The notes beneath the pieces were generated by a model. That model did not search any database and was not told the origin of the DNA. It saw nothing but the letters and a program-made list of their open reading frames with translations. A program made the position numbers and the translations under genes. Below are positions 20,643-33,506 of a stretch of 64,000 nt of DNA, one piece after another. The stretch is taken from contig CM042996.1 in NCBI GenBank assembly GCA_023678885.1, forward strand, positions 6,692,602 through 6,756,601, read 5' to 3'. The stretch's first letter is position 1; each line of letters begins with the position of its first letter. Origin of the DNA: Pogostemon cablin. Taxonomy: Eukaryota > Streptophyta > Magnoliopsida > Lamiales > Lamiaceae.

Positions 20643-23414
20643 ATACTAAAAGACTATGCTGTTATGTCTTCTGCCATACATCTGATTCCAATTCCCACGA
20701 CACGTCCATCAAAAGCTTTCGCCTTAAGGTCCTTGTAAAAGGATTTTACTAGGTTATCATATGATGCAATCTAGGCGATAACAACCTTCCCCTCTTCATA
20801 CGATTTATCGTAACAGGTGGTACTCGCGCTCTATGTGTTTAAGTGTCTTATGGGCTCGTGATTGCTTCAGGTTTGCAACTGCACCATTATTATCACAATA
20901 AATTGTGATAACCTTGGCCAAACTTAGAAACACTTTGAAGCCATCATGAAGTTTTTAAAATCATATAGATACTTTGGCTGCCTCATAGTCTCCATTATTA
21001 TTATCTTTCCATGATGGAGTCCGAAATATATCTCAATATAACACTCCTCCATATTATGACTCAACTTCCTAAAATCAAACACATAACCTTTGAGGTGAAT
21101 TTACTATCGTCCCTATCTGATTTGAAAAATCTGAGTCTATGTAGTCCATAAGAAGCTGTGAATCTGTTCGGTAAGTCCACATATAATTTTAGGTTCTTTT
21201 TAGGTACATAAGTATATGTCTTACCACAGTTCATCATTCTTGTTTCAGGTTACCTTGATACTCACTGACCATGTCTTTAGCAAAAATAGATATCTTATCT
21301 CGTGCATAGCATTCCTTAGATTAAGCTTCCTTATTTGCCCAAAAATAAAGAACCGCTTTCATCTCCTTTATCTTCTTTTGTGTCCTAAGACATATTTTCT
21401 TAGATAAAGTCACATGCTAAAACAGGTAGGGATTGTATTACTTCATGAAGCTTGAGACAAGTATGACATCCTTTCTTGTGATCCGTATTACCATGATCAA
21501 AAGGGTATATTAAGCTTTTCGTAAGTCCTTCATTTCATACTGCTTTATCAACCATACCCATACGCCCGATAATACTTTTTCATTGTCTCCAATGAGTAAT
21601 ATACCATCTACATACAATTCAAGAAATACCATCACGTTTCCATTACTCTTTTCAATACACAAGATACATCCGTGCATTGAATAAATCCATATGACTGGAT
21701 TACCTCATCAAAATAGATGTTTCACGTTCTTGAAGCTTGCTTTGGTCCAATGAGGAACACTTTTAAGCATACACACAAAATGCTCTCAGCCCTTTGCAAT
21801 GAATCATTCTGGTTGCTTCACTTAGATGTTTTCCTCAAGACTTCCAATAAGGAAAGCTGTTTTGACATCTATTTGCTATTCCTCATATTTCATATGAGTA
21901 GTTACAGATGAAAGAGTATGGATCGACATAGGCATAGCTACCGGCGAACATGTTTTCTCATAATCGAACCCTTTCTTTCTGAGTATACATTTTCGCAACA
22001 AACTTTGCTTCCAAGGTTTTCACCTTACTGTTTGATCCTCTTTTATTTAGTATGACCACTTCCAGTGGCTTTTACACCATTTGGTGGTTCTACAAGCTCC
22101 CAGATTTAATTTAGAATCCGTAGATCCTATTCCAGAAAATATGGTAACTTGCTAAGATATCACATTTTTATCTTGTAGTGCTTCGTTGTATCCGTGGGTC
22201 AATTCCATGTTTACTAGGGACCAAGTCTCACTACTCTCCCAAAACATATATCTTACGGGTTGTTGAAACAACCCTCCCACTATGACATGACATTACATGC
22301 AATTGTGTATCAGATATGACATGCGATGCAGTTTACCTTGTAGTATATCCTCTTGTACAATTGGTACTAATACTTTGTGTTTTCCCTCTCACTTCCTTTA
22401 GAACAATTTATACACACGTGTGTGATTTATTACATAATTTTCCAAAAATCTAGTGTTTGTGTAACAATCACCCTTCGATATTTTGGACTAAATGAATCAT
22501 CACCCTCTATTTTTCTAGGATATCCTACAAACAGACAAACGTTATATGACATGCTGTTTCTAGGGCATACCCATAAAATGAATTTAATAATTCCAAATAA
22601 CTCATCATCTATCTAACCTTTTCCATAAGAGTCTTATTCCTTCTTTTCGCCACACCATTCAGCTGGGGTATTCCCGGTGTAGATTACTTGAGATTTATTC
22701 TCATCCTCTGATGAATATATCCTAAACTATCCTAAGAGGTGCGCGCCACCACGATTAAATCGTAATGACAACCTCTCGTCGGGATAGTCTTAGGACCACT
22801 TAAATAAGAATGAACTACTTTCAACATATCATTGGCTCTACACCCCTTTGCCTTAAAAGGCCTTTAATCATTTTACTTCCAAGCAAGACTCATAAGTCTG
22901 GTAGTTTCCACTTCAGATAAACCCAACGGTCCATCGGCTATCAACCTTTGAATCCTATTCAAGTAAAATTGATCTTTTCTTAGATGCCAAAAGTATGTTT
23001 AGTTCATCTCCGAAGGTTCCTTTCTCTCATTAGGAATTAGAAGACGCGCTATTAATTACTATTTGTTGCATCCGTAGGATAAACATGATTTAAGAGTTTA
23101 CAAATTGTCACTAACATACCACAACATATTATAGCTCCATCCCTCATCACTATGACCATGTCATTTAAATAAAATGGAGTATCCATCCATAAATGCATAG
23201 AAACTGAAATGAAATTCTTTTTATGAAAAAGTACGTAAAGACAATTTTTCATAATCAAATGTTTATTCCTATCATAAGATAAATAAACAACTCCCACTGC
23301 AATAGCCACTATTCTCGTAGTATTACCCATGTACATAACAATCTCATAATCACTTAGTTGCAGGCTTTTAGTGATTCTGGTATCTCCACACAACGTGTCA
23401 GTAGATGCCATCAC
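20643..23414 (-). pseudogene. Copia pol remnant, first internal region
   Basis: Read on the minus strand from high to low coordinates, this is a heavily mutated copia polyprotein. The pre-integrase part (23052-23414) retains KNFISVSM-like residues. Integrase lies near 22620-22990 with a diverged HSDLCGP motif and an apparent deletion. The integrase C-terminal part is near 22370-22620. Reverse transcriptase is near 21500-22110, with remnants of YVDGILLIGD. RNase H is near 20690-21110 (DNNGAVAN and the HIEREYHLLR-like end). Stops and frameshifts occur throughout. The domain order protease-integrase-RT-RNase H is the Ty1/copia order. The lineage is uncertain. Confidence 0.7.
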
Positions 23415-23429
23415 TAATCATGCTTCAAC

Positions 23430-24726
23430 GACTAGTGAATGAGATACTAGCCTTGTTCATACCTTGATGAAAATGGATTTCCTTCACCACATGTTTTGTC
23501 AGAAGTTCCCCAACATATACAACCTCTCGTATTTCAGATAGAACTTGCTCAAAACATCCAGACAAATTATGGAAAATAAATTGATCTAGGTTTTCCCTTC
23601 AATTTCTACTCGAAGCATTCCCAATTCATCCATTAACTTATCCATGACCTCTTGCCTTTCTAACTTACTCAAGTATCTAAAGAGTCGCATGCGACCATTA
23701 TATTTTTATGAACCTCTCACCTATCCACAAGAGACTTTGATTAATAGGCATCACAGAACATCCTTAGTGAGAACATATATGTTTTCCTAAGAAGTAAAAT
23801 TCAAAACCAAGATTCTTTTCTAATCATCTAATGTTGGACTAGTAAATATAATTTATTTTAGTTAAAATAAGTAAGATAAAACCATTTTGAAAAAACAGAG
23901 AATCATAAATAAATACACCGATCAAATCTTTGAATTTATCTATTTATATTGGTTCCCTCAAAATAATATAAAAATAAAATTCACCGACATCTCAAGCACC
24001 GTAAGTCTGCAAGCCACGTTAGTGTGGACGTTTACAAACCTGAACATTTACAAGAGAATGTTTTACCCATTAATTTCATTTGTCAACCTAACCTCATGAT
24101 AAAGTAATTAATAGTCGGTTCCTCTTTAGCCATGCAAATAATAGCAGTGACTCCATTAGGGAGGATACTAATTATTTACACCTAAGTGTACACCCTTATT
24201 TGATCCCAAGTCCATTGCGCAAGCTTATGTGCCTTACAGTTGGAGAAGTACACACGCGCTCGGATAACTTCCTACAATCATCAATTATAAGTTTGTACCA
24301 GTGAACCGCAAATAAACTCATCCGTTAGGGAGGAAGGTCTATGCCAACACGCAAGTTCATGTGCATCACATTACAATCAATAATTATTTAATGAAGTCTG
24401 TACCAGTGATCCATGAATAAACTCATCCCTTAGGAAGGAAGACCTATTGCCAACACGCAAGTTTACTCACATAACTTAAAAAACTAATAATGGAGGCCGC
24501 GGGAATTAATTACCAATCTCCTCTCCCACTTAGTAATTTAACACCGAAGGTTTTACATACATATAATATTCATAATAAAATACGCAACCTATCATGCTCC
24601 TATTACGGCACATTAGGCAGTAAATCAAAGAGAATCATGCATAGTATATAAAAATAATTAAATAATTATATTAATTATAACAGTTATATATCAGCGAATT
24701 CGATTGTTTGCCACCAAGCACGAATA
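23430..24726 (-). pseudogene. Copia gag remnant and leader, first internal region
   Basis: The part near 23480-23900 matches degenerate gag segments in the sister copies, including an ILQSLP-type stretch best seen in copy D. From about 23900 to 24726 the sequence is the non-coding leader shared by all copies, with CCTCCATTATTGGTTT-like and TCAAATAATGG-like blocks. No frame is open for more than about 70 codons. Confidence 0.5.
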
Positions 24727-25325
24727 TGGGCAACGTCCTCCAGATTATCAAATTTTCGAAAATATCGATATCGACCATCGATATCGTCGAGATTATCGAA
24801 ATCATCGATATCGACCAGATTATCAAATTTTAAAAAAACTTTCAGATTATCAAATTTTCGAAACTATCGATATCGACCGTCAATATCGTCCAGATTATCG
24901 AAATCATCGATATCGACCAGATTATCAAATTTTCAAAAATTTACAGATTATCAAATTTTTTAAATTTCCAGATTATTATCAAATTTTCAAAAATTTCCAG
25001 AATATCAAATTTTCGAAATTTTCAGATTATCAAATTTTTGAAAATATCCAGATTATCAAATTTTTAAAATTTTCAAATTATCAAAATTTCAAAAATTTCA
25101 AGATTATCAAAATTTTGAAACTTTCAGATTATCAAAATTTCGAAAATATCCAGACTATCAAATTTTCGAAATTTCCATATAATCAAATTTTCAAAAATTT
25201 CCACATTATCAAATTTTCAAAACTTCCAGATTATCAAATTTTCGAAAATATTCAGATTATCAAATTTTCAAAAATTTCCAGATTATCAAATTTTCAAAAA
25301 TTTTCAGATTATCAAATTTTAGAAG
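24727..25325 (-). repeat. About 25-bp AT-rich tandem array in copia leader
   Basis: Roughly 23 units of 24-26 bp repeat CAGATTATCAAATTTTCGAA with drift, written on the plus strand. Some units near 24760-24920 include ATATCGATAT palindromes. On the plus strand the array happens to stay open for 213 codons (DYQIF and QIIKF alternating), antisense to the element. A matching shorter array lies in the second internal region (51904-52150). Confidence 0.85.
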
Positions 25326-25506
25326 AGTGCCATCAAAACGTATAAAGTATTCAACAAGAAACAATAATTTTATAAACCCTAGTCCACGTTTGACACATGT
25401 ATATGGTATCCGAATAGGGTATACTAGCATAACATGAATACTTAAACCCTTTCACCTTTTGACCTAAACCCTAGCCTAACGTTTCACGCTTCACCATTAA
25501 ACCGAA

Positions 25507-25518
25507 GCTCTGATATCA
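25507..25518 (-). other. Copia primer binding site, tRNA-Met
   Basis: On the minus strand this reads TGATATCAGAGC, one change from TGGTATCAGAGC. It lies 2 bases inside the middle LTR. Confidence 0.8.
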
Positions 25519-25520
25519 AT

Positions 25521-26914
25521 TGTTGGCGTTCGATCGTTTAGTTAACATGAATCGTTAGGGTTCCATACGTTTCTAACAATCAGCGAAAGCAAGAAAACAT
25601 AGAAACGTATTACCTTTCACCAGGGTATGTTGGAGAAGATGAATTCTTGCCGACAGCCTGTGCAGTCTTACCGTTTCTAGCATAACTCTCTCGTCTGATC
25701 TTCGATTTGAGTGATCTATGCGCCAAAATGATCCCCTCTTCAGTGGCTTTCCATCAGTATATCACGCGGACAATTTTGAGTTCTGTACAATTATAAAAAA
25801 TCATACATGTTGATGGACAGTAGCAGCAAACAACCTTCTGGTCTTCTGCTCTATTCTCAAGTCCAATCTCGACGTCGTGTGGGCGACGATCTTCGAGATC
25901 TTCTCAATCAGCTATTCCCTAACCCTCTTCACATGTTAGGCATGATTAATTAGTTACATTAGGGTTTCCAGACTACTGAGATGACTTATATATGAGCTAC
26001 AGCATGGACCAAGAGGAGAAATTAGAGTTGGGCCTCCAATGGGCTTAAGTATCCAAGCTTAGCCCAAAACTTATACTTAAGTCAATAATAATAATAATGT
26101 ATTCCACTAAAATATTATTACTGCACTGCCACTCTAATCCCAAATTACATTATGGGCTACTTATTATTATGAGCCCGTTAGTCTCACCATGTTTAAGATA
26201 TACAATGCCATTAATTAATTAAGTTACTGACAACTCCATTAATTAATATCTCATCCGAGAGTAGTACCACTCAACCTCATTATCATGCCGAAATAAATCC
26301 ACCTTCATGGTTCACATGATAATCCTTATGAGCTCCCCAAGGGGGGACATCATCAACCTATTTAATAGAATACAATTTTCTTCTATAATCAACATCACAC
26401 CATACAGACAACACTATTTCCCAAGTCACCGAGTTTGTTGATTTAATACATGTAAATCTCACCCATTAATATATCAAAGATATACATACTGGCTACGTGT
26501 CGAGATTATTGTATAGGGATTAAGAGCACGAACATCCATAATAACTGATATCAAATTCACCTATGTAGTCATTATAAATCGAACAATCTCAAGCGGTCCT
26601 GCTCAATACACACAAAGTGCACTAATATTATTTTATATTCAAGACAAACTAATACCAAATCACACTAAAACCATCCTGATAGATTGTCCACGTTTATCTC
26701 GATTGTGAGCATCTATTTATACTTTATAAGAAAATCGATAATATGATCTTCCGCTTGTTGTAGCACAACATATCATCTACAGTATAAAGTAAATGGACTA
26801 TTGCACAGACATATAAATAATTCTAAGATGCAATCATTTGACCAATTATTCTCATTTTAAATATTGTTAAAACATTATTCATACTAAAGTTAGGTTTTGG
26901 TATACAATCCAACA
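25521..26914 (-). repeat. Copia LTR, shared middle copy, 1394 bp
   Basis: It begins TGTTGGCGTTCGATC and ends CCAACA. A primer site abuts its low end and a polypurine tract its high end, so it serves as 5' LTR of one internal region and 3' LTR of the next. Confidence 0.85.
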
Positions 26915-26924
26915 ATCTCCCACT

Positions 26925-29329
26925 TATACAAAAAAACTATGCTGCCATGTCTTCTACCATACATTTGATTCCCACTCCCACTACATGACCATCAAAAGCT
27001 TTCACCTTAAGGTCTATGTAAGAGGATTTACTAGGTCATCATCCGATGCAATCTAGGCGAAAACAACCTTCCCCTCATCATACGATTTCTCGTAACAGGT
27101 GGTACTTGCTCTTAATGTGTTTAATTGCCTTATGGACTTGTGATTCCTTCAAGTTTGCAACTGAACCATTATTATCACAATGAATTGTGATAAGCTTGGG
27201 CAAACTTAGAATCACATATAAGTCCATCATGAAGTCGCTAGAGTCATACAGATACTTTGGCTGCCTTAGATGCTCCAATTTATCATCTTTCCATGGTGGA
27301 GTCCGAAATATATTTCTATATGACACTCCCTCACATTATGACTCTACTTCCTAAAATTAAACACATAACCTTGAGGGAGATTTATTGTCGTCCCTATCTG
27401 ATTTGAAATTTTGAATCTATGTAACCGACAAGAAGCAGTGAATCTGTCCGGTAAATCCACATATAATTTCTAGTCCTTTTCAGGTACTCCAAAAATATGT
27501 GTTACCACAGTTCAACATTCTTGTTTTGGTTACCTTGATACCCACTGACCATGTCATTGGCAAAACAGATATCAATTCTCGTGCATAGCATACCTTAGAT
27601 TAAGCTTCCTTATTCGCCAAAGCATAAGGAACCGCCTTCATCAACTCTATCTTCTTTCGTTTCCTAAGACACATTTCCTTAGATAAAGTCACATACTAAA
27701 ATGAGTAATGATTGTATCATTTCATGAAGCTTGAGATAAACATAACACTCTATCTTGTGATCCATATCACCATGATCGCAAGAATATATTTTGCTTCTCT
27801 TAAGTCCTTAATTTCATACTGCTTTATCAACCATACCCATACGCCCAACAATACTCTTTCATTGTCTCCAATGAGCAAGATACCATCTACGTATAGTATA
27901 AGAAATACCACCACACTTTCGTCACTTTCTTTTAATACACAAGGCCTATCCAAACATTGATTAAATCCGTATGACTGGATTACCTCATTAAAATAGATGT
28001 ACTTTGAGTTTAAAGCTTGCTTTTGTCCATTGATGGACACTTTTAAGCTTACACTCAAAAATTTTCTTCGTACTTTGTAATGAATCATTCTGGTAACTTT
28101 GCATAGATGTTTTCCTCAAGACTTCCAATCACGAAAGCAGTCTTGACTTCTATTTATTATACCTCATAATTCAATATAGGAAACAATAAATAAAAGAATC
28201 CTGGTGAAAGGTTTCCTCATACTCGAACTCATCCTTCTTTCTGAGTGTACCTTTATGTAACAAGCCTTGTTTCAAAGTATCTCCTTACCGTCTGATCCTC
28301 TTTTATTTTTGTAGAGCGACTTCCCATCGCTTTACCACTATTTTTCGGTTATACAAGCACCCAAGTTTAATTAAAAATTCATAGATTCTATTTCAGAAAT
28401 CATTGCAAGTCGCAAAGATGTCGCATTTTATCTTGTAGTGCTTCGTTGTATCCGTGGGTATATTTCACGTTTACTAGGAACCAAGTCTCACGACTCTCCC
28501 AAAAATATAAATCTTTCAGGTTGTAAAACAACCCTCCCACTCACGCGATGCAGTTTACTTGTGGTATATCCTCTTGTACAATTGGTACTATACATTATGT
28601 TTTTCCCTCTCACATCCTTTAGAACAATTATACATGGATTTGTGATTTATTACATAGTCCTTTTTCAAAAATCTAGTGTTCGTGTTAACAATCACCCTTT
28701 GATCTTTTGGACTATCAAATAAGACACCCTTCATTTTTTTAGGATATCCCATAAACAGACAAACATCCTTACGACATGCTGTTTCTAGGAATACCCATAA
28801 AATGAATTTAGTAATTCCAAATAACTCATCATCTATCTAACCATTTTCATAAGAATTCAATACCTTCTTTTTGCCATACCAGTTGACTGGGGTTAGCCTG
28901 GTATTGACAACTTGGGATTCAATCCCAACCTCTGATAAATAGCTCATAAACTATCCTAAGAGGTACTCACCACGACGATTAAATCGTAATAACTTGATAT
29001 ATTTTTGATGACCCTTCACCACATGAGCCATACACTTTTGAATTAATTATAGTATACAGACTTGCGATGCATCAAAATATATCTGACTACCTCTCGCCTA
29101 GATAATCTTAGGACGGCATAAATCAGAATGAACCAATTCCAACATATCTTTGGCTCTACACCCCTTTGCTTTAAAAGGTAATCATGACCTAGTTTCCAAT
29201 GCCAAAAGTATGTTTGGTTCATATCCGAAGGTTCCTTTCTCTTATTAGATTAGAACACGGGTTATTAATTACTATTTGTTGCATCCATGGGATAAATATG
29301 ATTTAAGAGTGTACAAATTATCCACCAAC
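26925..29329 (-). pseudogene. Copia pol remnant, second internal region, 3' half
   Basis: On the minus strand, RNase H (27078-27326) is recognisable from CDNNGSVANLKES and HIKSKYHLLREIV. Reverse transcriptase (27750-28088) contains LYVDGILLIGDNE and DLREAKYILAI. The integrase C-terminal region is near 28438-28740, and the integrase core near 28850-29260 shows GPK-type residues. The region is broken at 29329 by element B (target duplication CCAAC) and resumes at 50482. The catalytic second D of YVDD is G, so this copy is dead even without the stops. Confidence 0.8.
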
Positions 29330-30735
29330 TGTTGGACTGTATACTAAAAGTCGAGCTTTTTGTATGAACAATGTTATAACAATTTATTTGAAATGAGAAT
29401 CACATTGATCAAATGATTGTGTCTTATAATTTATTTATATGTCCGATGCAATAGTCCACTTACTTTATACTATAGATAATATATTGTACGACAATATGCG
29501 GAAGATTATATTATCAGTTTCTTCATAAATATAAACAGATGCTCAAAATTGAGATAGATAGGGACTCTATATCGGGATAGTTGTAGTGTGATTTGATATT
29601 AGTTTGTCTTTACTATAGAATCACATTAGTGCATTTTGTGTGCATTAAGCAGGACCGCTCGAGATCGTTCAACTTATACTGACTATATAGGAGAACTTGA
29701 TCTCAGTTATTATGGATGTTCGTACTCTTAATCTCTGTACTATAACCTCGACATGTAAGGCAGTATGTATTTGTTTGATTCATCAATGGGTGAGATTTAC
29801 ATGTAATTAAATTAATAAACTCGGTGAGTTGGGAAGTAGTGATGTCTCTATATATGGTATGTTGTTGATTATAGAAGGAATCTGTGTCCTATTAAATAGA
29901 TTGATGATGTCCCCTTGAGGATCTCATAAGGATTATCATGTAAATCTTGTAAGTGGATTAAATTCTGCATGATAATGAGGTTAAGTGGTACTACTCTCGG
30001 ACGAGATATTAATTAATAGAGTTTTTAGTAACTTAATTAATTAATGGGCATTGTATATCTTAAACATGGGGGACTAACGGGCTCATAATAAGAAGGAGCC
30101 CATAACGTAATTATAGGATTAGGGAGGTAGTGCAGTAATAATATTTTAGTGATATATATTATTATTATTGGACTTAAGTATAAGTTTTAGGCTAAACTTG
30201 GATACTTAAGCAGTTAAGCCCAACGGAGGCCCAACTCTAATTTCTCCTCCTAGTCCCTGCTGTAGCCAATAAATAAGTATTCTCAGCTGTCTGGTAATCC
30301 TAACTATTCACGCCTAACACTGTGAGGAGGGAAAGGGAATAACAGATTGAGAGGATCTTGAAGATCGTCGCCCACATGACATCAAGATTGGACTTGGGAA
30401 TACAGCATAAGATCAAGAGTTCATTTGTTGCTGCATTTTGTCAACTTCCATTATTTTTCTAAAATCGTGTGTAACTCCAAACTGTTCGTGTGATACACCA
30501 TTGGAAATCCATGGAAGAGAGGTTCGTTTTGGGGCATAGATCACTCAAATCGGAGATTGGATGAGTGAGTTATGCCCAAAACGGTGTGACTGCGCGTGCT
30601 GCCGGTGAGAATTCTTCTTCTTCTTCTTCAACATTCCCTTGTAAAGGTAATATGATTTTATGTTCTTGCTTCCGCTGATATGGCATAGTATGGAACCCTA
30701 ATGGTTCACGTTAACCAAATGATCGAACACTAATA
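29330..30735 (+). repeat. Element B 5' LTR, 1406 bp
   Basis: It starts TGTTGGACTGTATACT and ends near ACTAATA (from CCAACA). GGCCCAAC (30228-30235) lies about 35 bp upstream of a TATA-like AATAAATA (30268-30275). Confidence 0.85.
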
Positions 30736-30737
30736 AT

Positions 30738-30749
30738 TGGTATCAGAGC
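30738..30749 (+). other. Element B primer binding site, tRNA-Met
   Basis: TGGTATCAGAGC lies 2 bases after the LTR end, matching the standard site exactly. Confidence 0.9.
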
Positions 30750-30916
30750 TTCAGTTTCATGGAAGACGTGACACAACTAGGATTTATGTGCAAAAGGGTG
30801 AATGGGTTTAAGTATTGAATTATGTAACATGCTTGTATACCTTATTCGAATACCATATACTTGTGTCAAACGTGGACTAGGATTTAAAAATTATGTTTCT
30901 TATTGAATACTCTATT

Positions 30917-31690
30917 CGTTTGACGACGGTGGAACACGGCTGAACACGGCGAACAAACAGCGGCATGTGTCGGACAGGGACACCGAAAAGAGGCATGAGT
31001 CGTGCCACTAGTTAGCGTGAGTCCTTCCAGTAAAAGGCACTGCTGATAATAGATGAGTGATGGACAGGTACGATGCACGACAGAGCATGCAATGACGCAT
31101 GTCGACACATAACGTGGCACGAGTCGTGCTATGATGTGGCACGAATTGTACAGGCAGTAGGGTCTCGGTGGGTGTGTCGGCATGTACGAGTTGTGCGGCG
31201 TTAATATGTGGAATTCTTATGTGCAGGTGTCCCTGACGGCAGGCACGAGTTATGCCAGATTATGGCATGAATCGTGGCATGAATCGTGCCGGCATCGATG
31301 ATGGTGAGAGGGTGGTGCAGTTGGCGAGGATGTGTTGTGGTGACGGAGCGTGGTGATTCACCTCAGCACATGGCATGGAATGACTGGCAGGCGCGAGCAC
31401 CACCGGAGGCTTGCGCACTAGTCTTGAAGAGTAGGTACACGACTATATAAGGACAGACGGGATGCACAAAGCGCAGTACGACAGACGTGCGGAGACGACA
31501 ACACGAAAGGTACTGAAGAACCCGCACAAGTCGTGCCCACGCTTGGCGAGGCTGCGAGTGATCTCCAGTGTGCCAGACATGGGCGGCACGATTAACGGGA
31601 AGGCACGGAAATTACATGACTCGTGTAAGAGTGCGCACGAGTCGTACCGTCATGGTTGGTGTGCAGCAGGCTCGTGCATGTTCTATGTGA
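30917..31690 (+). repeat. GC-rich leader array of GGCACGAGTCGTGCC-type dyads
   Basis: At least ten variants of CACGAGTCGTG, often extended to GGCACGAGTCGTGCC, occur in the leader between primer site and gag. Good examples are near 30990, 31114, 31264, 31527 and 31636. Base composition is much richer in G+C than the surroundings. Reading frames in it (31462-31710 plus, 30884-31183 minus) show no recognisable protein. The rest of the leader, 31691-31966, is AT-rich and shared with the sister copies. Confidence 0.75.
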
Positions 31691-31966
31691 TTTATTATTT
31701 AAATTGCTGAATATAGAAACATGCTAGGATGCGTATTTTATTGATAGATATTATATGCATGTAAAAACCCTCTATGTTAAATAACAAAGTGGGAGAGGAG
31801 ATTGATAATAAATTCCCGCGGCCTCCATTATTGGTTTCTAAGTGATGTGAGTAAACTTGCTCATTGCCAATAGAGTCTTCCTTCACATCGAATGAGTTTA
31901 TTCACGGATCACTGGTACAAACTTCTTTATGATGATTGTAGGAAGTTATCCGAGCTCGTGTGTACT

Positions 31967-33491
31967 TACATGAATATTCCTGTTAAGTCATTCACCAAGT
32001 TTAAAAAGTAATTTGATTAAATTTAACTCACTAATATGCAAACGACACTATATTCCGCAAGTATACGAGACATATGTAGCACGCAGATAGGTAAGGTATC
32101 GAATCCACAAGAAATGAATTAAAATCTAATTAATTAAATACTTGTCCAAGAATAAGGAAAATATCAAGATGTTTGAGAATTAAATAATCAATAAAATAAA
32201 ATAATAAATATGCAATGACTGGACTTAATAGATGCAGAATATGAATTGGATGAAAATAAAAATAATAAAAACAATTCTAGTTATTACACTTTCACTTGTT
32301 TAGTCATGTTGTGGGTAGAACTTTTTAATTCAATTCTTGCATAATTTCCTAAAGCAATCTGGAATTTTTGTAATTTATTCTTTCGAATCTAATCACAAGT
32401 AGATTAATCAATGAATATAACAGTAACATAAATATCATATCAATTAACTCCCAATAGATTTATCAGATTGATTTCTCTAACACCTTTTGTTTCACAATAA
32501 CGATACGACTACTAGATATGTTATATGTGTGAAGTGATAAATATTAACCCTCAACTTTCATTTCTTGGTTTAATAAACAGATATGAGTAATTGGTCGTGA
32601 AACAATTAATCATGTAGAGAAATCACACATATAAAATAAATGAAATGCTTGAATTAAATAAAGGGTTCACACACCAAAACAATCCAAAACCAAACTACTC
32701 ATGCAACCCTAGAATCTAGAAGTTTAAGCTTCCATAAAGAAAATAAAGAAATAAAATAGATATAGATTCGACATGAAATTAAATAAACTGATGAAACTCG
32801 GATGAAGGAATAAGCATCATCTCGTCCCTAGACTTTCGTCTTCGTGACTCCATGATGTTTCCCGGACCCAGATTGACCCTCAATGAATATAAGAACTGAT
32901 GTAAGACACCATGATCCTTCTTTTCTGATTTAATTGGGTATTTATAGAAGTAAGATCCCGTGAAAGAGTGGATTAATGGGCTTGGGCTTGGAGGAAAAGT
33001 TTGGTGAAAGATGAAATTCACCTGTGAAGTAGAACCCATGATCCGACCAAACCAATGTTGATTTGGTCTAACTATGTGATGATCTGCCCAAATCAAAGGG
33101 TGATTTGGTCTAATGATCGGCGTCGATTTTAACAAGATGTTGGTCCGACCAAACTGTGTATAGACTCGACCAAACGAAGTGCTAGTTTGCCCAAACATGC
33201 CTTTGTCAGCCCAAACAAGCCATCACTGCCCATCAACACCAACTGCATATCATGGTGGTTCATTGCTTCATTAATTCATTATTTCCATGGCTTCCTAACT
33301 TCATCTCTTCTTCTCCTTCAACTACAATCCTTCTTTTATTCTTTAATTAGGCATAAATCTGCAATAACTCCAAAATACCCATGAAGTTATAATATTTAAC
33401 AATTAAGCATGTAACTCGACACAATAAATGAAATCATGCAATAATCAATTATGGAATGGCCTATATAAACACACAAAATCCATGTTTATCA
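31967..33491 (-). repeat. LTR (family 2), low-coordinate copy, 1525 bp
   Basis: It ends TTTATCA at 33491, with a polypurine tract beyond it. The opposite end (TACATGAA) is diverged from the TGATA start of its partners. TATA box CTATAAATA (minus strand) is at 32939-32947. Just upstream in element orientation, at 33045-33195, is a cluster of TTTGGTCTAA, GACCAAAC and TTGGTCCGACCAAA motifs. Confidence 0.8.
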
Positions 33492-33505
33492 ACTCCTCAA
33501 ACTTG
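33492..33505 (-). other. Polypurine tract of the gag-protease element
   Basis: On the minus strand this reads AAGTTTGAGGAGT directly before the LTR, the usual Athila form (AAGTTTGGGGGAGT-like). Confidence 0.75.
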
Positions 33506-33506
33506 A

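Noticed and set aside
24704..25345. A 213-codon plus-strand frame of DYQIF/QIIKF-type repeats
   Set aside because: It is the antisense reading of a tandem array in a copia leader. The openness follows from the repeat unit, not from protein selection.
27712..28722. Plus-strand frames of 82 and 94 codons
   Set aside because: They lie antisense to recognisable minus-strand reverse transcriptase and integrase remnants.
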